Origin: JAGTRB01 sp037439685 | GTDB taxonomy: Archaea > Thermoproteota > Bathyarchaeia > TCS64 | Assembly (NCBI GenBank): GCA_037439685.1 | Contig: JBBIVO010000025.1 | Location: forward strand, 1 to 21,998 | Direction: 5' to 3' | Length of the DNA: 21,998 nucleotides | Shown here: positions 6,988 through 14,221 of the stretch, one piece after another | How the letters are laid out: every line of letters begins with the position of its first letter | Numbering within the stretch: the first letter of the stretch is position 1 | Translations under genes and position numbers: made by a program | The notes under the pieces: generated by a model | Databases searched by the model: none | Told to the model about the DNA's origin: nothing | The model's input: the letters and a program-made list of their open reading frames with translations, nothing else

Positions 6988-6997
6988 TTATAATAAT
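6988..6997 (+). promoter_or_regulatory. TATA-like box of the DUF6754 operon
   Basis: TTATAATAAT is centred about 22-25 nt before the two adjacent ATG codons at 7013 and 7016, implying a leaderless message. No ribosome-binding site is visible. Confidence 0.55.
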
Positions 6998-7012
6998 TTT
7001 TAATGTTGGAAA

Positions 7013-7813
7013 ATGATGTTCGCTGCAGAGGCCATAGGGTTAAGTGTGAGAGCAGGGTTCAATGGGGCTCTAATAATGTTCATAGTTAGCCTAGCCATCG
7101 TGGGGTTGGGCATCTACCTGACGGTTAAGAGTGTTCTAAAGCCCAGGATTAGGAGGCTGCCTGGAGTGGACGCCCTCGATGAATGTATAGGCAGGGCTGC
7201 GGAGCTTGGTCGCCCAGTGCACTACACGGTGGGCCTCGGAGGGATATACAATGAACAGGTCATAGCTGGCTTGAGTATAGCGAGGTATGTGGCTAGGAGA
7301 TGTGCGGAGCTGGGGGTCCGGTTCCTCTTCACCTTCTCAGCCCCGACGGTCCAGCCGGTGGCTTTGGACCTGATAAAGGAGGCCTACCTCGAGGCCGGTA
7401 AACCCGAGGAGTTTAGGCCTGAGGATATCATGTGGCTCTCGGACCGGCAGTTCGCCTTTGCGACTGGGGTTATGGGGCTGGTCCTGAGGGAGAGGGCTGC
7501 GGCAAACCTGCTCCTAGGATACTTCGCCGCTGAGTCCCTCATCTTCGCTGAGGCTGGTTACAGGGCTGGGGCGATGCAGATAGCTGGAACCACGAACTCC
7601 TATCAGATACCCTTCTTCGTGACCACCTGCGATTACACCCTCATAAGCGAGGAGCTTATCACCGCAGGGGCCTACATCTCTAAGGAGCCTAGGCAGGTGG
7701 GTTCGATACTGGGCCAGGACTACATCAGGCTGATAGGGCTGGCCCTCATGGGGGTCGGGGCATTGCTCTACGCGCTGGGTTGGAAGACGCTGACCACCTG
7801 GCTGGGACTATAG
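7013..7813 (+). CDS. DUF6754 membrane-anchored protein
   Basis: The architecture is one N-terminal transmembrane helix (about 19-42), a soluble alpha/beta domain (about 50-230) and a C-terminal transmembrane helix (about 240-262). The soluble part carries the family pattern as I remember it for DUF6754: VHYTVGLGGIYNEQ (69-82), a P-x-VQPVALD segment, LSDRQFAFA (142-150), RERAAANLLLGYFAAESL (159-176), GAMQIAGTT (186-194), FFVTTCDYTLISEEL (201-215) and GQDY (234-237). The strand/glycine pattern is Rossmann-like; no catalytic motif is evident and the function is unknown. It is the first gene of a four-gene operon in which the third gene has the same TM-domain-TM layout. ATG 7013 or 7016 is the start. 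Confidence 0.82.
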   Translation: MMFAAEAIGLSVRAGFNGALIMFIVSLAIVGLGIYLTVKSVLKPRIRRLPGVDALDECIGRAAELGRPVHYTVGLGGIYNEQVIAGLSIARYVARRCAELGVRFLFTFSAPTVQPVALDLIKEAYLEAGKPEEFRPEDIMWLSDRQFAFATGVMGLVLRERAAANLLLGYFAAESLIFAEAGYRAGAMQIAGTTNSYQIPFFVTTCDYTLISEELITAGAYISKEPRQVGSILGQDYIRLIGLALMGVGALLYALGWKTLTTWLGL

Positions 7814-7825
7814 GAGGGATGTGGC

Positions 7826-8476
7826 GTGTCAATTGTTCTGAGGAGGCATATTCCCATAATGATCCTGGCTGCCCTAGCCTTCTTCATGGTTGGGGATACC
7901 CTCCTCCTAGACCCAACATACAACGCCTATGCGGGCTCCGTTAGGTCTGTGGTCTCAATAATAGGATCCTTCGCCGTGATGCTCTCGGTCACCCTCCTCT
8001 CAAGGATCCATGTGAGGAGGATCCAGAGGAGGAGGAACGTCATAGAGAGCTCAGTCCTCCTGATCTGCATGTGGGCCACCATAGTCTGGGGCTTCTACAG
8101 GTTTACATTCTTCGGCGAGAAGCCCTCCGTCGAATATATCGTTCAGAGCATATTCAAAGGAATAGTCTCGCCTGGAGACGCCACCATATACTCCATACTG
8201 GCCTTCTTCATAGCCTCAGCGGCCTATAGGGCCTTCAGGGCTAGAAGCCTAGAGGCCACGATACTACTGGCCGCAGGCCTCATAGTGATGCTTGGGAACG
8301 CCCCGATAGGGGAGGCCATATGGGTAGGATTCAAGCCCATAACCACGTGGATCATGGATGTGGCCAACAAGGCAGGTGCGAGGGTGATAATCATGTCCGC
8401 CATAATCGCGACCATCGCGCTCTACATAAGGATAATCCTCGGCTATGAGAGGAGCTGGATGGGCCGTGGCGAGTGA
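7826..8476 (+). CDS. Polytopic membrane protein of the DUF6754 operon
   Basis: The 216-residue protein has five or six predicted membrane helices (about 10-28, 41-58, 73-92, 121-140, 144-165, 186-205) separated by an Arg-rich cytoplasmic loop (about 60-72: RIHVRRIQRRR). The GTG start follows a GGAGGG ribosome-binding site at 7813-7818 and lies 12 nt after the preceding stop. I do not recognise a family. Together with the fourth gene it probably forms the membrane core of a complex whose two anchored alpha/beta proteins are encoded by genes one and three. Confidence 0.82.
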   Translation: MSIVLRRHIPIMILAALAFFMVGDTLLLDPTYNAYAGSVRSVVSIIGSFAVMLSVTLLSRIHVRRIQRRRNVIESSVLLICMWATIVWGFYRFTFFGEKPSVEYIVQSIFKGIVSPGDATIYSILAFFIASAAYRAFRARSLEATILLAAGLIVMLGNAPIGEAIWVGFKPITTWIMDVANKAGARVIIMSAIIATIALYIRIILGYERSWMGRGE

Positions 8477-9317
8477 AGGAAAATCCGTCTATGAGAGGCT
8501 ACAGGAGCTGGATCCAAGATACGTCTACCTCCTCGTCATAATCGTCATCAGCCTACCCCTCCTCAGGCCTATCGGGATCCCCTTGGGAACCATGAGCAGC
8601 GAGACCCTCGGCCTATACAGGTATGTGGATACGCTTGCTCCAGGGAGCGTCATCCTCATGATAGCTGACCAGAGCCCGGCCGCGGCGGCTGAATGCCAAC
8701 CAGGGATGCTGGCCCTCTTCCAGCACGCCGTCAACCGGGGTCTGAGGGTCATCTTCTTCGCCGCCAGGACCGACGCCGTCCCCTTCATCTCAGACGCCTT
8801 TATAAAGGTCTTGGGTAAGGAGATGGACCACCCAGACTATGGTAAGAGGTATGTGAACCTGGGGTTCATCCCCCAGTATGAGGTGGGGTTGACCGCCCTA
8901 GCCGCGAACCTCCTATACACAACCCGCGACGCCTACGGAAAAGAGCTGAAGGATATGGAGTTCTTCAAGGATCTACCCAACATGAACGCCAAGGACCTCA
9001 AGCTCGCCATATACTATGGAGCGAGCGCGGTGGACTGGGTTGTCAGGCAGCTCACCGACCCCTACGGCGTCCCAGTGGGAGGGGGGGTCGCCGCCGTCCT
9101 CGCGAGCAGGATATACCCCTACTACCCCGACAAGGTCGTAGGCTTCCTGACGGGTTTGAAGGGCTCGGCGGAGTATGAGGTGCTGGTGAAGAGGCCTGGG
9201 GATGCCGTTGCCGGGATGGACGCCCAGTCCCTCGGCCACCTGGCCATAGTGATAATGGTCATCATAGGAAACATCGGCTACATCGCCAGCAGGAGGAGGG
9301 GAGGGAGGCGACCTTGA
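8466..9317 (+). CDS. Membrane-anchored alpha/beta domain protein of the DUF6754 operon
   Basis: From GTG 8466 the product is 283 residues: a short basic/acidic N-terminus, a transmembrane helix (about 20-40), a soluble domain (about 45-250) and a C-terminal transmembrane helix (about 256-275) ending in an Arg-rich tail, so the C-terminus should be cytoplasmic. The soluble part alternates strands and helices (SVILMIADQSP, GLRVIFFAARTDAVPF, KRYVNLGFIPQYE, VVGFLTGLKG). No known motif is visible. ATG 8445 is in frame but would overlap the previous gene by 32 bp; GTG 8466 overlaps by 11 bp and is preferred. The TM-domain-TM plan mirrors the DUF6754 protein, hinting at a related or paired role. The stop overlaps the next start (TTGA). 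Confidence 0.8.
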   Translation: MASEGKSVYERLQELDPRYVYLLVIIVISLPLLRPIGIPLGTMSSETLGLYRYVDTLAPGSVILMIADQSPAAAAECQPGMLALFQHAVNRGLRVIFFAARTDAVPFISDAFIKVLGKEMDHPDYGKRYVNLGFIPQYEVGLTALAANLLYTTRDAYGKELKDMEFFKDLPNMNAKDLKLAIYYGASAVDWVVRQLTDPYGVPVGGGVAAVLASRIYPYYPDKVVGFLTGLKGSAEYEVLVKRPGDAVAGMDAQSLGHLAIVIMVIIGNIGYIASRRRGGRRP

Positions 9318-9976
9318 GCATCGTTGAGACCCTAACCGTTCTCTCCGCGGGAGCCATGACCATCGCCCTCTTCAGCTACCTCTGGAGGGAGAACCTGGCC
9401 TTCAGGATAGCTGAACACGCCTTCGTCGGAGCCGCCGCAGGATACGGGGCCCTGATAATAGCCGAGTCTGCCTGGCGTCTACTAGAGCCCTGGCTTGCCA
9501 AGGGATTATGGTACTGGTACCTCACGATCCTCATAGGTCTCATCTACCTATTCTTCTTCACCAGGGAGTACTTCTGGGTCTATAGGTACCCCACGGCCAT
9601 AGTCCTTGGGGGGGAGATGGGGGTCTTCATTGGAAGAGCGATAAAGACACAGTTCCTCGAGCAGGTTAGAGCAACAACAATAATCACCAATATAAATGAT
9701 GCCATTGTCGCCATAGGGGTAATATGCGCACTATTCTACTTCTATGCGACCATGGAGCATAAGGGGCCCCTAAGAGGAGTGTCAAAGGTCGGGATCTACT
9801 TCCTGATGGCGGCCTTCGGGGCATCCTTCGGCGTCACCGTCATGGCGAGGATCTCCCTACTGATAGGCAGGTTGAGGTTCCTCTACTTCACACCCCCAGC
9901 GTACTACCTCATCCCGGTCGCCATAATCCTGTTAATAGTAGGGATAGCCCGAGACTTTATGAAGAGGAGGCCATAA
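9314..9976 (+). CDS. Polytopic membrane protein, last gene of the DUF6754 operon
   Basis: The start is TTG in a TTGA overlap with the preceding stop, indicating translational coupling. The 220-residue product has about six hydrophobic segments (roughly 5-23, 33-52, 66-86, 92-110, 127-146, 156-176 and 194-213). The sequence is aromatic-rich in the middle (LWYWYLTILIGLIYLFFF, then REYFWVYRY). Family not recognised. It is probably an integral membrane subunit of the same complex. Confidence 0.8.
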   Translation: MSIVETLTVLSAGAMTIALFSYLWRENLAFRIAEHAFVGAAAGYGALIIAESAWRLLEPWLAKGLWYWYLTILIGLIYLFFFTREYFWVYRYPTAIVLGGEMGVFIGRAIKTQFLEQVRATTIITNINDAIVAIGVICALFYFYATMEHKGPLRGVSKVGIYFLMAAFGASFGVTVMARISLLIGRLRFLYFTPPAYYLIPVAIILLIVGIARDFMKRRP

Positions 9977-10146
9977 TAAGCCCAGATCGAGTGAAAACCC
10001 ATCATATTTCCCATTTTATTTCAGCCTATTCAAACTACATGTAGAGGCGTCATTTGGATAGCCGCAATAATCGCCTATAGCCCATGAAACGAGAGTTTAA
10101 GTGCCAACGGCTATCGAAGCCTTCCCGAGGTCATAAGGGAATCGAC

Positions 10147-10181
10147 CACCTTTTTTAAAGCCTCCTGAAACGCAAAAGGTG
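10147..10181. repeat. 8-bp perfect inverted repeat
   Basis: CACCTTTT at 10147-10154 and AAAAGGTG at 10174-10181 flank a 19-nt spacer. It could be a 3'-end structure for the upstream operon or a binding site. Confidence 0.5.
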
Positions 10182-10223
10182 CCTTCAGTCATAAAAGAGA
10201 TGTTGATTATATGGTCGTGTAGA

Positions 10224-10315
10224 CTATATAAACTGGATGAGATGACCTCTGATCCTCCAAGGGGTCCTCCAAGACTCAAGCTCTTGAGGAGGCCGATGTC
10301 TTCTTCTACATCTTA
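10224..10315 (+). ncRNA. Candidate small RNA with its own TATA box (speculative)
   Basis: A TATA-like CTATATAAAC (10224-10233) predicts a transcription start near 10255. Directly downstream, CCTC/AAGA (10266-10269, 10271-10274) can pair with TCTT/GAGG (10282-10285, 10286-10289), giving an 8-bp stem with one bulged C. A pyrimidine/T-rich tract ending TTATTTTAG (about 10299-10321) follows and could end transcription. There is no ORF in this span on the plus strand. The evidence is structural only and no RNA family is recognised. Confidence 0.25.
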
Positions 10316-10369
10316 TTTTAGCCGCGAATAGGACCCTTGGGACGCCATTCCCCGCCTTGATTACGATGT

Positions 10370-10732
10370 TCAGGGTTGTCCTCCTTGGGCCACCTCGAAC
10401 CTCGGCTCTATGCTGAAGGACCATGGGAGGGGTGTGGGCCTGCTCCTCGGATAGTGCCGGAGTATGAGCCTCCTGAGCTCCAGATCCCTGGGGGTGAGGG
10501 GGGCGGCCTCCCTCTGGTATAGTACCGCCTTTGTGGGGGATAGGAAGGCTGCGAGGGTGTCTGCCTTCACCTTCAACCCTTCCCTCTCATCCTTGAAGAG
10601 GGAGAACTCGGTCTCAGAGCTTGGTAGGGATCTGCGCTCCACGGAGAACCTCCCAAGCTCCTCTGCCACCATGTTGAGGTCTACCCTTCTAAACCATGTG
10701 AACCTGACATAGTGATATGGCTTTGAGGCCAT
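10370..10732 (-). CDS. Small hypothetical protein
   Basis: This charged soluble protein of about 120 residues (MASKPYHYVRFTWFRRVDL…) has an amphipathic N-terminal half, several Arg/Glu-rich segments and a proline-rich tail. No family is recognised. The ORF opens at ATG 10744. A TATA-like GTATATATC (10758-10766) is 18 nt from that codon but about 30 nt from the in-frame ATG at 10732, so the latter is preferred. Supporting reality are a promoter at a workable distance, an uninterrupted frame and codon use like its neighbours. It is the only gene between two plus-strand operons. Confidence 0.6.
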   Translation of the reverse strand: MASKPYHYVRFTWFRRVDLNMVAEELGRFSVERRSLPSSETEFSLFKDEREGLKVKADTLAAFLSPTKAVLYQREAAPLTPRDLELRRLILRHYPRSRPTPLPWSFSIEPRFEVAQGGQP

Positions 10733-10757
10733 CCCATGATCCATTGGGTAAAGACAG

Positions 10758-10766
10758 GATATATAC
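10758..10766 (-). promoter_or_regulatory. TATA-like box of the small hypothetical gene
   Basis: GTATATATC on the minus strand; its spacing favours ATG 10732 over ATG 10744. Confidence 0.45.
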
Positions 10767-10820
10767 CATGCCCTTTAGGCTCTCGGGATGGAAACCCTTA
10801 ATCCCTTGAGATACCATTAG

Positions 10821-11797
10821 ATGGGTGAGATGGGGGCTCACATAGCCGTTGTGGGCAATGGCAGGATAGGGCGCCCAACCGCTTACATCCTGATGGCTGA
10901 GGGGCTCGCGGATGAGCTCTCCCTCGTCGACATAAAGCCGGGCCTCTCATGGGCCTTCGGGGAGGAGCTTAGGCATGCGGCTGCCAGCATGGGCTACGAC
11001 GTCGAGATAAACGCCTACGAGGAGGATGAAGGGGTCTCAGGCGCTGACCTGATAGTGGTCTGCCCAGGCAAGCCCAGAACCCCAGGCGTCCAGATGAGCA
11101 GGAGGGAGCTGGTGACCGAGAACGCGAGGATAATCCACTATGTAGCGGAGGTGATGCCCCCCAGGAATCCGGGGGCCAAGTTCGTGATAGTCACCAACCC
11201 GGTGGACGCGATGGCGACCCTATTCAAGAAGGTCTCAAAGGCCGAGTTCGTTGTAGGAACCGGAGACCACCCCGACACCCTGAGATTCAGGGCTAAGCTC
11301 GCCATGGACCTCGAGGTACCCGTATCCTCCGTGGAGGGGTTCGTGGGAGGGGAGCATGGGGCTGAGGCCCACGCCCTATGGTCCACGGTGAGGGTGGAGG
11401 GCAGGCCCATAGATGAGTACCTCAAGGAGACGGGTAAGAGGCTTGACAGGGATTCCGTCATCGACTATGTCCGAGGGATATCGAAGAGGATCGTTGACGT
11501 GATAGGGGGGACGGAGTATGGGCCGGCATCGGCCTTCAGAGACATCGTGAGGTCGATAATCCAGGATCGGGGAGAGAGCTACAGCATATCGGTCTCGAAC
11601 AGGCTTCNNNNNNNNNNNNNNNNNNNCCAGTGAACGTCAGCATACCATTAAGGGTTGGGGAGAGGCTAGGGCCGAACATGTGGGAGGACCTGACGGATGA
11701 TGAGAAGGAGAAGATAATAAGGGCTGCCAAGGCCATCTACGAGAACTACCTGTTAGGGGTCTCGGCTTTGGAGAAGGCCGAGACAGAGGTCATGTGA
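10821..11797 (+). CDS. mdh: Malate/lactate-type dehydrogenase, interrupted by an assembly gap
   Basis: The NAD-binding loop is GNGRIG (12-17) with D37 ending strand 2, which favours NAD(H). Catalytic elements are TNPVDAM (125-131), D152 and R155 in GDHPDTLRFR, and the active-site histidine in GEHG (H179). The mobile loop GKPRTPGVQMSRREL has Arg86 at the malate-specific position and Arg94, two residues further apart than in the usual R-x-PGM-x-R form, so the exact 2-hydroxyacid is uncertain. Nineteen Ns (11608-11626) interrupt the gene. After them the frame is shifted and continues as VNVSIPLRVGERLGPN… to TGA at 11795-11797. The two parts join if the true gap is not 19 but 17, 20 or another length congruent to 2 modulo 3. 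Full product is about 325 residues. ATG 10830 is an alternative start. Confidence 0.88.
11608..11626. other. Assembly gap (19 Ns) inside the dehydrogenase gene
   Basis: The run of unknown bases marks a scaffold or contig join. Its length is inconsistent with the reading frames on either side by one or two bases, so the number of Ns is an estimate, not a measurement. Confidence 0.95.
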
Positions 11798-11839
11798 GGG
11801 CTGGCCTCATCACCCCTCCACTGGCCACTTAGCGTATAG

Positions 11840-11855
11840 ATTTTAGGCCTAAAAT
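11840..11855. repeat. 16-bp perfect palindrome after the dehydrogenase gene
   Basis: ATTTTAGGCCTAAAAT is its own reverse complement with no spacer, 42 nt after the dehydrogenase stop. The lack of a loop argues for a dimeric protein site rather than an RNA hairpin. Function unknown. Confidence 0.6.
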
Positions 11856-11900
11856 AAGGCCCCTCCCAACCCCACTCACCCCTTCTATCTGATGGTTTAA

Positions 11901-11991
11901 CCCCTATAAGAGGCCGGCCTCCCATCCCAACATGAGGCCCATGGAGATTTGGAGGGAATGGCTCACCCTCATCGGAGGTATCCTTTATTAA
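11901..11991 (+). promoter_or_regulatory. Promoter, 12-bp palindrome and possible 19-codon leader ORF
   Basis: CCCTATAAGA (TATA-like, centre about 11906) is followed by the perfect palindrome GAGGCCGGCCTC (11910-11921), placed where a repressor would block transcription initiation. An ATG at 11932, 26 nt from the TATA centre, opens a 19-codon frame with two Trp codons, ending at 11991, 35 nt before the amidohydrolase start. The leaderless spacing is suggestive, but translation is unproven. Confidence 0.3.
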
Positions 11992-11992
11992 T
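11984..11992 (+). promoter_or_regulatory. TATA-like box of the amidohydrolase gene
   Basis: TTTATTAAT predicts a transcription start near 12014, just before the GGAGGT ribosome-binding site. Confidence 0.45.
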
Positions 11993-12014
11993 TTAGGCCG
12001 GATATTCAATGCTT

Positions 12015-12020
12015 GGAGGT
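12015..12020 (+). promoter_or_regulatory. Ribosome-binding site deciding the amidohydrolase start
   Basis: GGAGGT lies six nt before ATG 12027 and downstream of the in-frame ATG 12009. It therefore supports 12027 as the true start, giving the family-typical N-terminus MFDIIIEGGRV. Confidence 0.7.
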
Positions 12021-12026
12021 CGCCTA

Positions 12027-13622
12027 ATGTTTGATATCATAATAGAGGGGGGAAGGGTTCTAGACGGGACCGGTAACCCCTGGCTATGGGCAGATGTGGG
12101 CATCGTAGGGGGTAGGATAGAGGCGGTGGGAAGGCTTAGGGGGGCCAGGGCCGACAGGAGGATAGACGCCAAGGGCCTGATGGTCGCCCCAGGCTTCATC
12201 GATATCCACAGCCACTCCGACTTCACCGTCCTCGTGGATAGGAGGGCTGAGAGCAAGGTCACCCAGGGGGTGACGACGGAGGTGGTGGGGAACTGCGGCT
12301 CCTCGGCTGCCCCCATGAACTCCGAGGTGAGAGCCCACAGGGAGAGGTATATGCGCGCCCAGCTCGGCGAGGAGTTCAGCTTCGACTGGGAGTCGATGGA
12401 GGATTACATGAACCTCATAGACCGGGAGGGGGTCTCCCTAAACATCGCCCCGCTGGTCGGCCATGGAACCGTAAGGCAGAACGTTATGGGATTCGAGAGG
12501 AGGCCACCAACCGAGGGAGAGCTCACGGAGATGAGGCGACTCGTGAAGGAGGCGATGGAGGATGGGGCCTGGGGCATGTCAACAGGGCTGATATATCCTC
12601 CAAGCTGCTACGCGGAGACGGAGGAGATAATAGAGCTGGCCAAGGCCCTGGCCGAGTATGGAGGAGTCTACTTCACCCACATCCGAGGGGAGGGGGACAC
12701 CCTCTTCGAGGCCTTGAGGGAGGCCATCGAGATAGGGGAGCGCGCCGAAGTCCCGGTCGAGATAGCCCACCTAAAGGCCTCCGGGAGGAGGAACTGGGGG
12801 AAGACGGCGGAGGCCCTGAGGCTCATAGAGGAGGCGAGGGGGAGGGGGGTGGACGTCACCTTCGACCAGTACCCATACACCGCCTCGAGCACGGGCCTTG
12901 CCGCCTATCTACCGGACTGGGCCCACGAGGGGGGGACCGAGAAGCTCCTCGAGAGGCTCAAGGACCCGGAGTGCAGGAGGAGGATAGCTGAGGAGGAGGG
13001 GAGGCTGGAGAGGAACTGGGACGCCGTAGCTGTGGCCTTCGCGAAGAACCACCCCCACTATGAGGGGAAGACCATAATGGAGGTGGCCAAGATGGAGGGA
13101 AAGGAGTCCATAGAGGCCGTCTTCGACCTCCTCCTATCCGAGGAGGGGCAGGTGAACATAGTGGCCCACGGCCTCTCGGAGGAGGATGTGAGGAGGGTTA
13201 TGGGGAGCCCATACATGATGGTGGGATCGGATGGGAGAGCCGTATCTCCAAGGGGTATCTTGGGAGTGGGGAAGCCCCACCCCAGATACTATGGAACCTT
13301 CCCACGCGTCCTAGGCCACTACGTCAGGGAGGGGGTGCTAACCATCCAGGAGGCGGTCAGGAGGATGACATCATACCCCGCCCAGCGCCTAGGCCTCCGC
13401 GACAGGGGCCTGGTGAGGGAGGGGATGAAGGCGGACATAGCCATCTTCGACCCGGAGGGGGTTAAGGACGAGGCGACGTTCACGGAACCCCACAGGTTCG
13501 CCTCAGGGATCCCCTACGTGATAGTTAACGGGACGTTGGTCATCGACGGCTACAGGCATACAGGCGCCCTCCCAGGAAGGGCCTTGAGAAGGGTGGCCCA
13601 GCCACTCATCTCCCCAAAATAA
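12027..13622 (+). CDS. N-acyl-D-amino-acid deacylase-type amidohydrolase
   Basis: The 531-residue product belongs to the amidohydrolase superfamily and resembles the D-aminoacylase subgroup. Key residues, by position, are: HSHSD at 61-65 (metal histidines 61 and 63), NCG with the subgroup cysteine C90, THIRGE with H218, AHLKASG with H248, DQYPY at 280-284, AHG at 380-382 and GSDGRA with D402. N-terminal (1-55) and C-terminal (after about 440) beta-sandwich segments (IIEGGRVLDGTGNP; MKADIAIFDP, GIPYVIVNG) are those expected. It should hydrolyse N-acyl or related amide bonds of D-amino acids or other cyclic or linear amides; dihydroorotase-like substrates cannot be excluded. Cytoplasmic. It stands alone between a dehydrogenase and a convergent Lrp regulator. 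Confidence 0.88.
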   Translation: MFDIIIEGGRVLDGTGNPWLWADVGIVGGRIEAVGRLRGARADRRIDAKGLMVAPGFIDIHSHSDFTVLVDRRAESKVTQGVTTEVVGNCGSSAAPMNSEVRAHRERYMRAQLGEEFSFDWESMEDYMNLIDREGVSLNIAPLVGHGTVRQNVMGFERRPPTEGELTEMRRLVKEAMEDGAWGMSTGLIYPPSCYAETEEIIELAKALAEYGGVYFTHIRGEGDTLFEALREAIEIGERAEVPVEIAHLKASGRRNWGKTAEALRLIEEARGRGVDVTFDQYPYTASSTGLAAYLPDWAHEGGTEKLLERLKDPECRRRIAEEEGRLERNWDAVAVAFAKNHPHYEGKTIMEVAKMEGKESIEAVFDLLLSEEGQVNIVAHGLSEEDVRRVMGSPYMMVGSDGRAVSPRGILGVGKPHPRYYGTFPRVLGHYVREGVLTIQEAVRRMTSYPAQRLGLRDRGLVREGMKADIAIFDPEGVKDEATFTEPHRFASGIPYVIVNGTLVIDGYRHTGALPGRALRRVAQPLISPK

Positions 13623-13635
13623 AAGGCCTCCTCCA

Positions 13636-13656
13636 ATGGAGACGGAAGCCCTCCAT
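13636..13656. terminator. Hairpin between convergent genes
   Basis: ATGGAG (13636-13641) pairs with CTCCAT (13651-13656) around a 9-nt loop, in the 41-bp space between the stops of the amidohydrolase and the Lrp regulator. It may help end both transcripts. Archaeal terminators are usually U-tracts and none is present, so this is weak. Confidence 0.3.
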
Positions 13657-13663
13657 CTCCACC

Positions 13664-14119
13664 CTATATGGCGTCTGTCATGCGGAAGTCCTCCTTGATC
13701 GTCGTCAGGACCACATGGGTGTTGGTCCTCTCCACATAGGGCATGGAGAGGAGCCTCTTGGTGAAGTCGCTTAGGCTCCTCCTACTCTTGAACTTGGCGA
13801 TCACCATGGCATCCGTCAGCCCCGTCACGTCGTAGACCGCGCAGACATTCGGGATCTTGGAGATCTCCTCCTCTACCTCCAGGAGCTTTCCCTTTGAGAC
13901 GGTTATCTCAGTGATCACGGTGAGCTCATATCCAAGCCTCTCATGGTCGACCTGGACGGTGTAGTTGGATATGACCCCCGAGGATTCAAGCCTCTGGATC
14001 CTGCTGATGACGGTGGCCGTGGATACTCCCAGGCTTCTGGCAAGCTCCCTGAAGGAGCGCTTCGAGTCCCTGAGGAGCTCCCTCAAGACCCTTCTGTCCA
14101 CATCATCGAGGGAGAACAC
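13664..14119 (-). CDS. Lrp/AsnC family transcriptional regulator
   Basis: The 151-residue protein has an N-terminal winged helix-turn-helix (about 4-60: DDVDRRVLRELLRDSKRS, then FRELARSLGVSTATVISRIQRLESSGVI) and a C-terminal RAM/AsnC ligand-binding domain (about 65-140) with the typical VYDVTGLTDAMVIAKFKS segment. GTG 14119 is the start, 26 nt from a TATA-like box, so it is probably leaderless. It is transcribed away from glnA with 102 bp between start codons. This arrangement, and the amino-acid sensing typical of the family, suggest it regulates glnA and itself. No clear dyad operator could be assigned. Confidence 0.92.
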   Translation of the reverse strand: MFSLDDVDRRVLRELLRDSKRSFRELARSLGVSTATVISRIQRLESSGVISNYTVQVDHERLGYELTVITEITVSKGKLLEVEEEISKIPNVCAVYDVTGLTDAMVIAKFKSRRSLSDFTKRLLSMPYVERTNTHVVLTTIKEDFRMTDAI

Positions 14120-14140
14120 GCTCTCACCTAAACATTTGTC

Positions 14141-14149
14141 AAGTTTAAT
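14141..14149 (-). promoter_or_regulatory. TATA-like box of the Lrp regulator gene
   Basis: GGATTAAAC on the minus strand, centred about 26 nt from GTG 14119. Confidence 0.5.
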
Positions 14150-14191
14150 CCCACTTTAAGCTCACAAAAATATATGTTTTTCCCCAAAATC

Positions 14192-14200
14192 TTAATATAT
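14192..14200 (+). promoter_or_regulatory. TATA-like box of glnA
   Basis: TTAATATAT is centred at 14196, exactly 26 nt before ATG 14222. This argues for a leaderless message and against the upstream ATG at 14174, which would lie before the transcription start. Confidence 0.6.
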
Positions 14201-14221
14201 GCGAGATATTTAAACGAGGAT

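Larger units (their letters stand above)
9977..10369. other. Long intergenic region with promoter and hairpins, no ORF supported
   Basis: This 393-bp stretch lies between the DUF6754 operon and a minus-strand hypothetical gene. It is AT-richer than its flanks. It holds an 8-bp inverted repeat (10147-10181), a strong TATA-like CTATATAAAC at 10224-10233 and a bulged hairpin at 10266-10289 followed by a T-rich tract. ORFs here are short, lack conserved-looking composition and have no promoters at fitting distance. A small non-coding RNA is the most attractive reading. Confidence 0.5.

Noticed and set aside
10234..10256. C/D box small RNA (GATGA … CTGA)
   Set aside because: The boxes are too close together for a guide RNA and the C box does not match RTGATGA fully.
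10097..10424. Two short minus-strand ORFs in the 393-bp gap
   Set aside because: Low-complexity, mutually overlapping with no promoter or ribosome-binding site; one overlaps the better-supported gene at 10370-10732.
14174..14221. Upstream ATG for glnA
   Set aside because: It lies before the predicted transcription start, and the added residues do not resemble a glutamine synthetase N-terminus.
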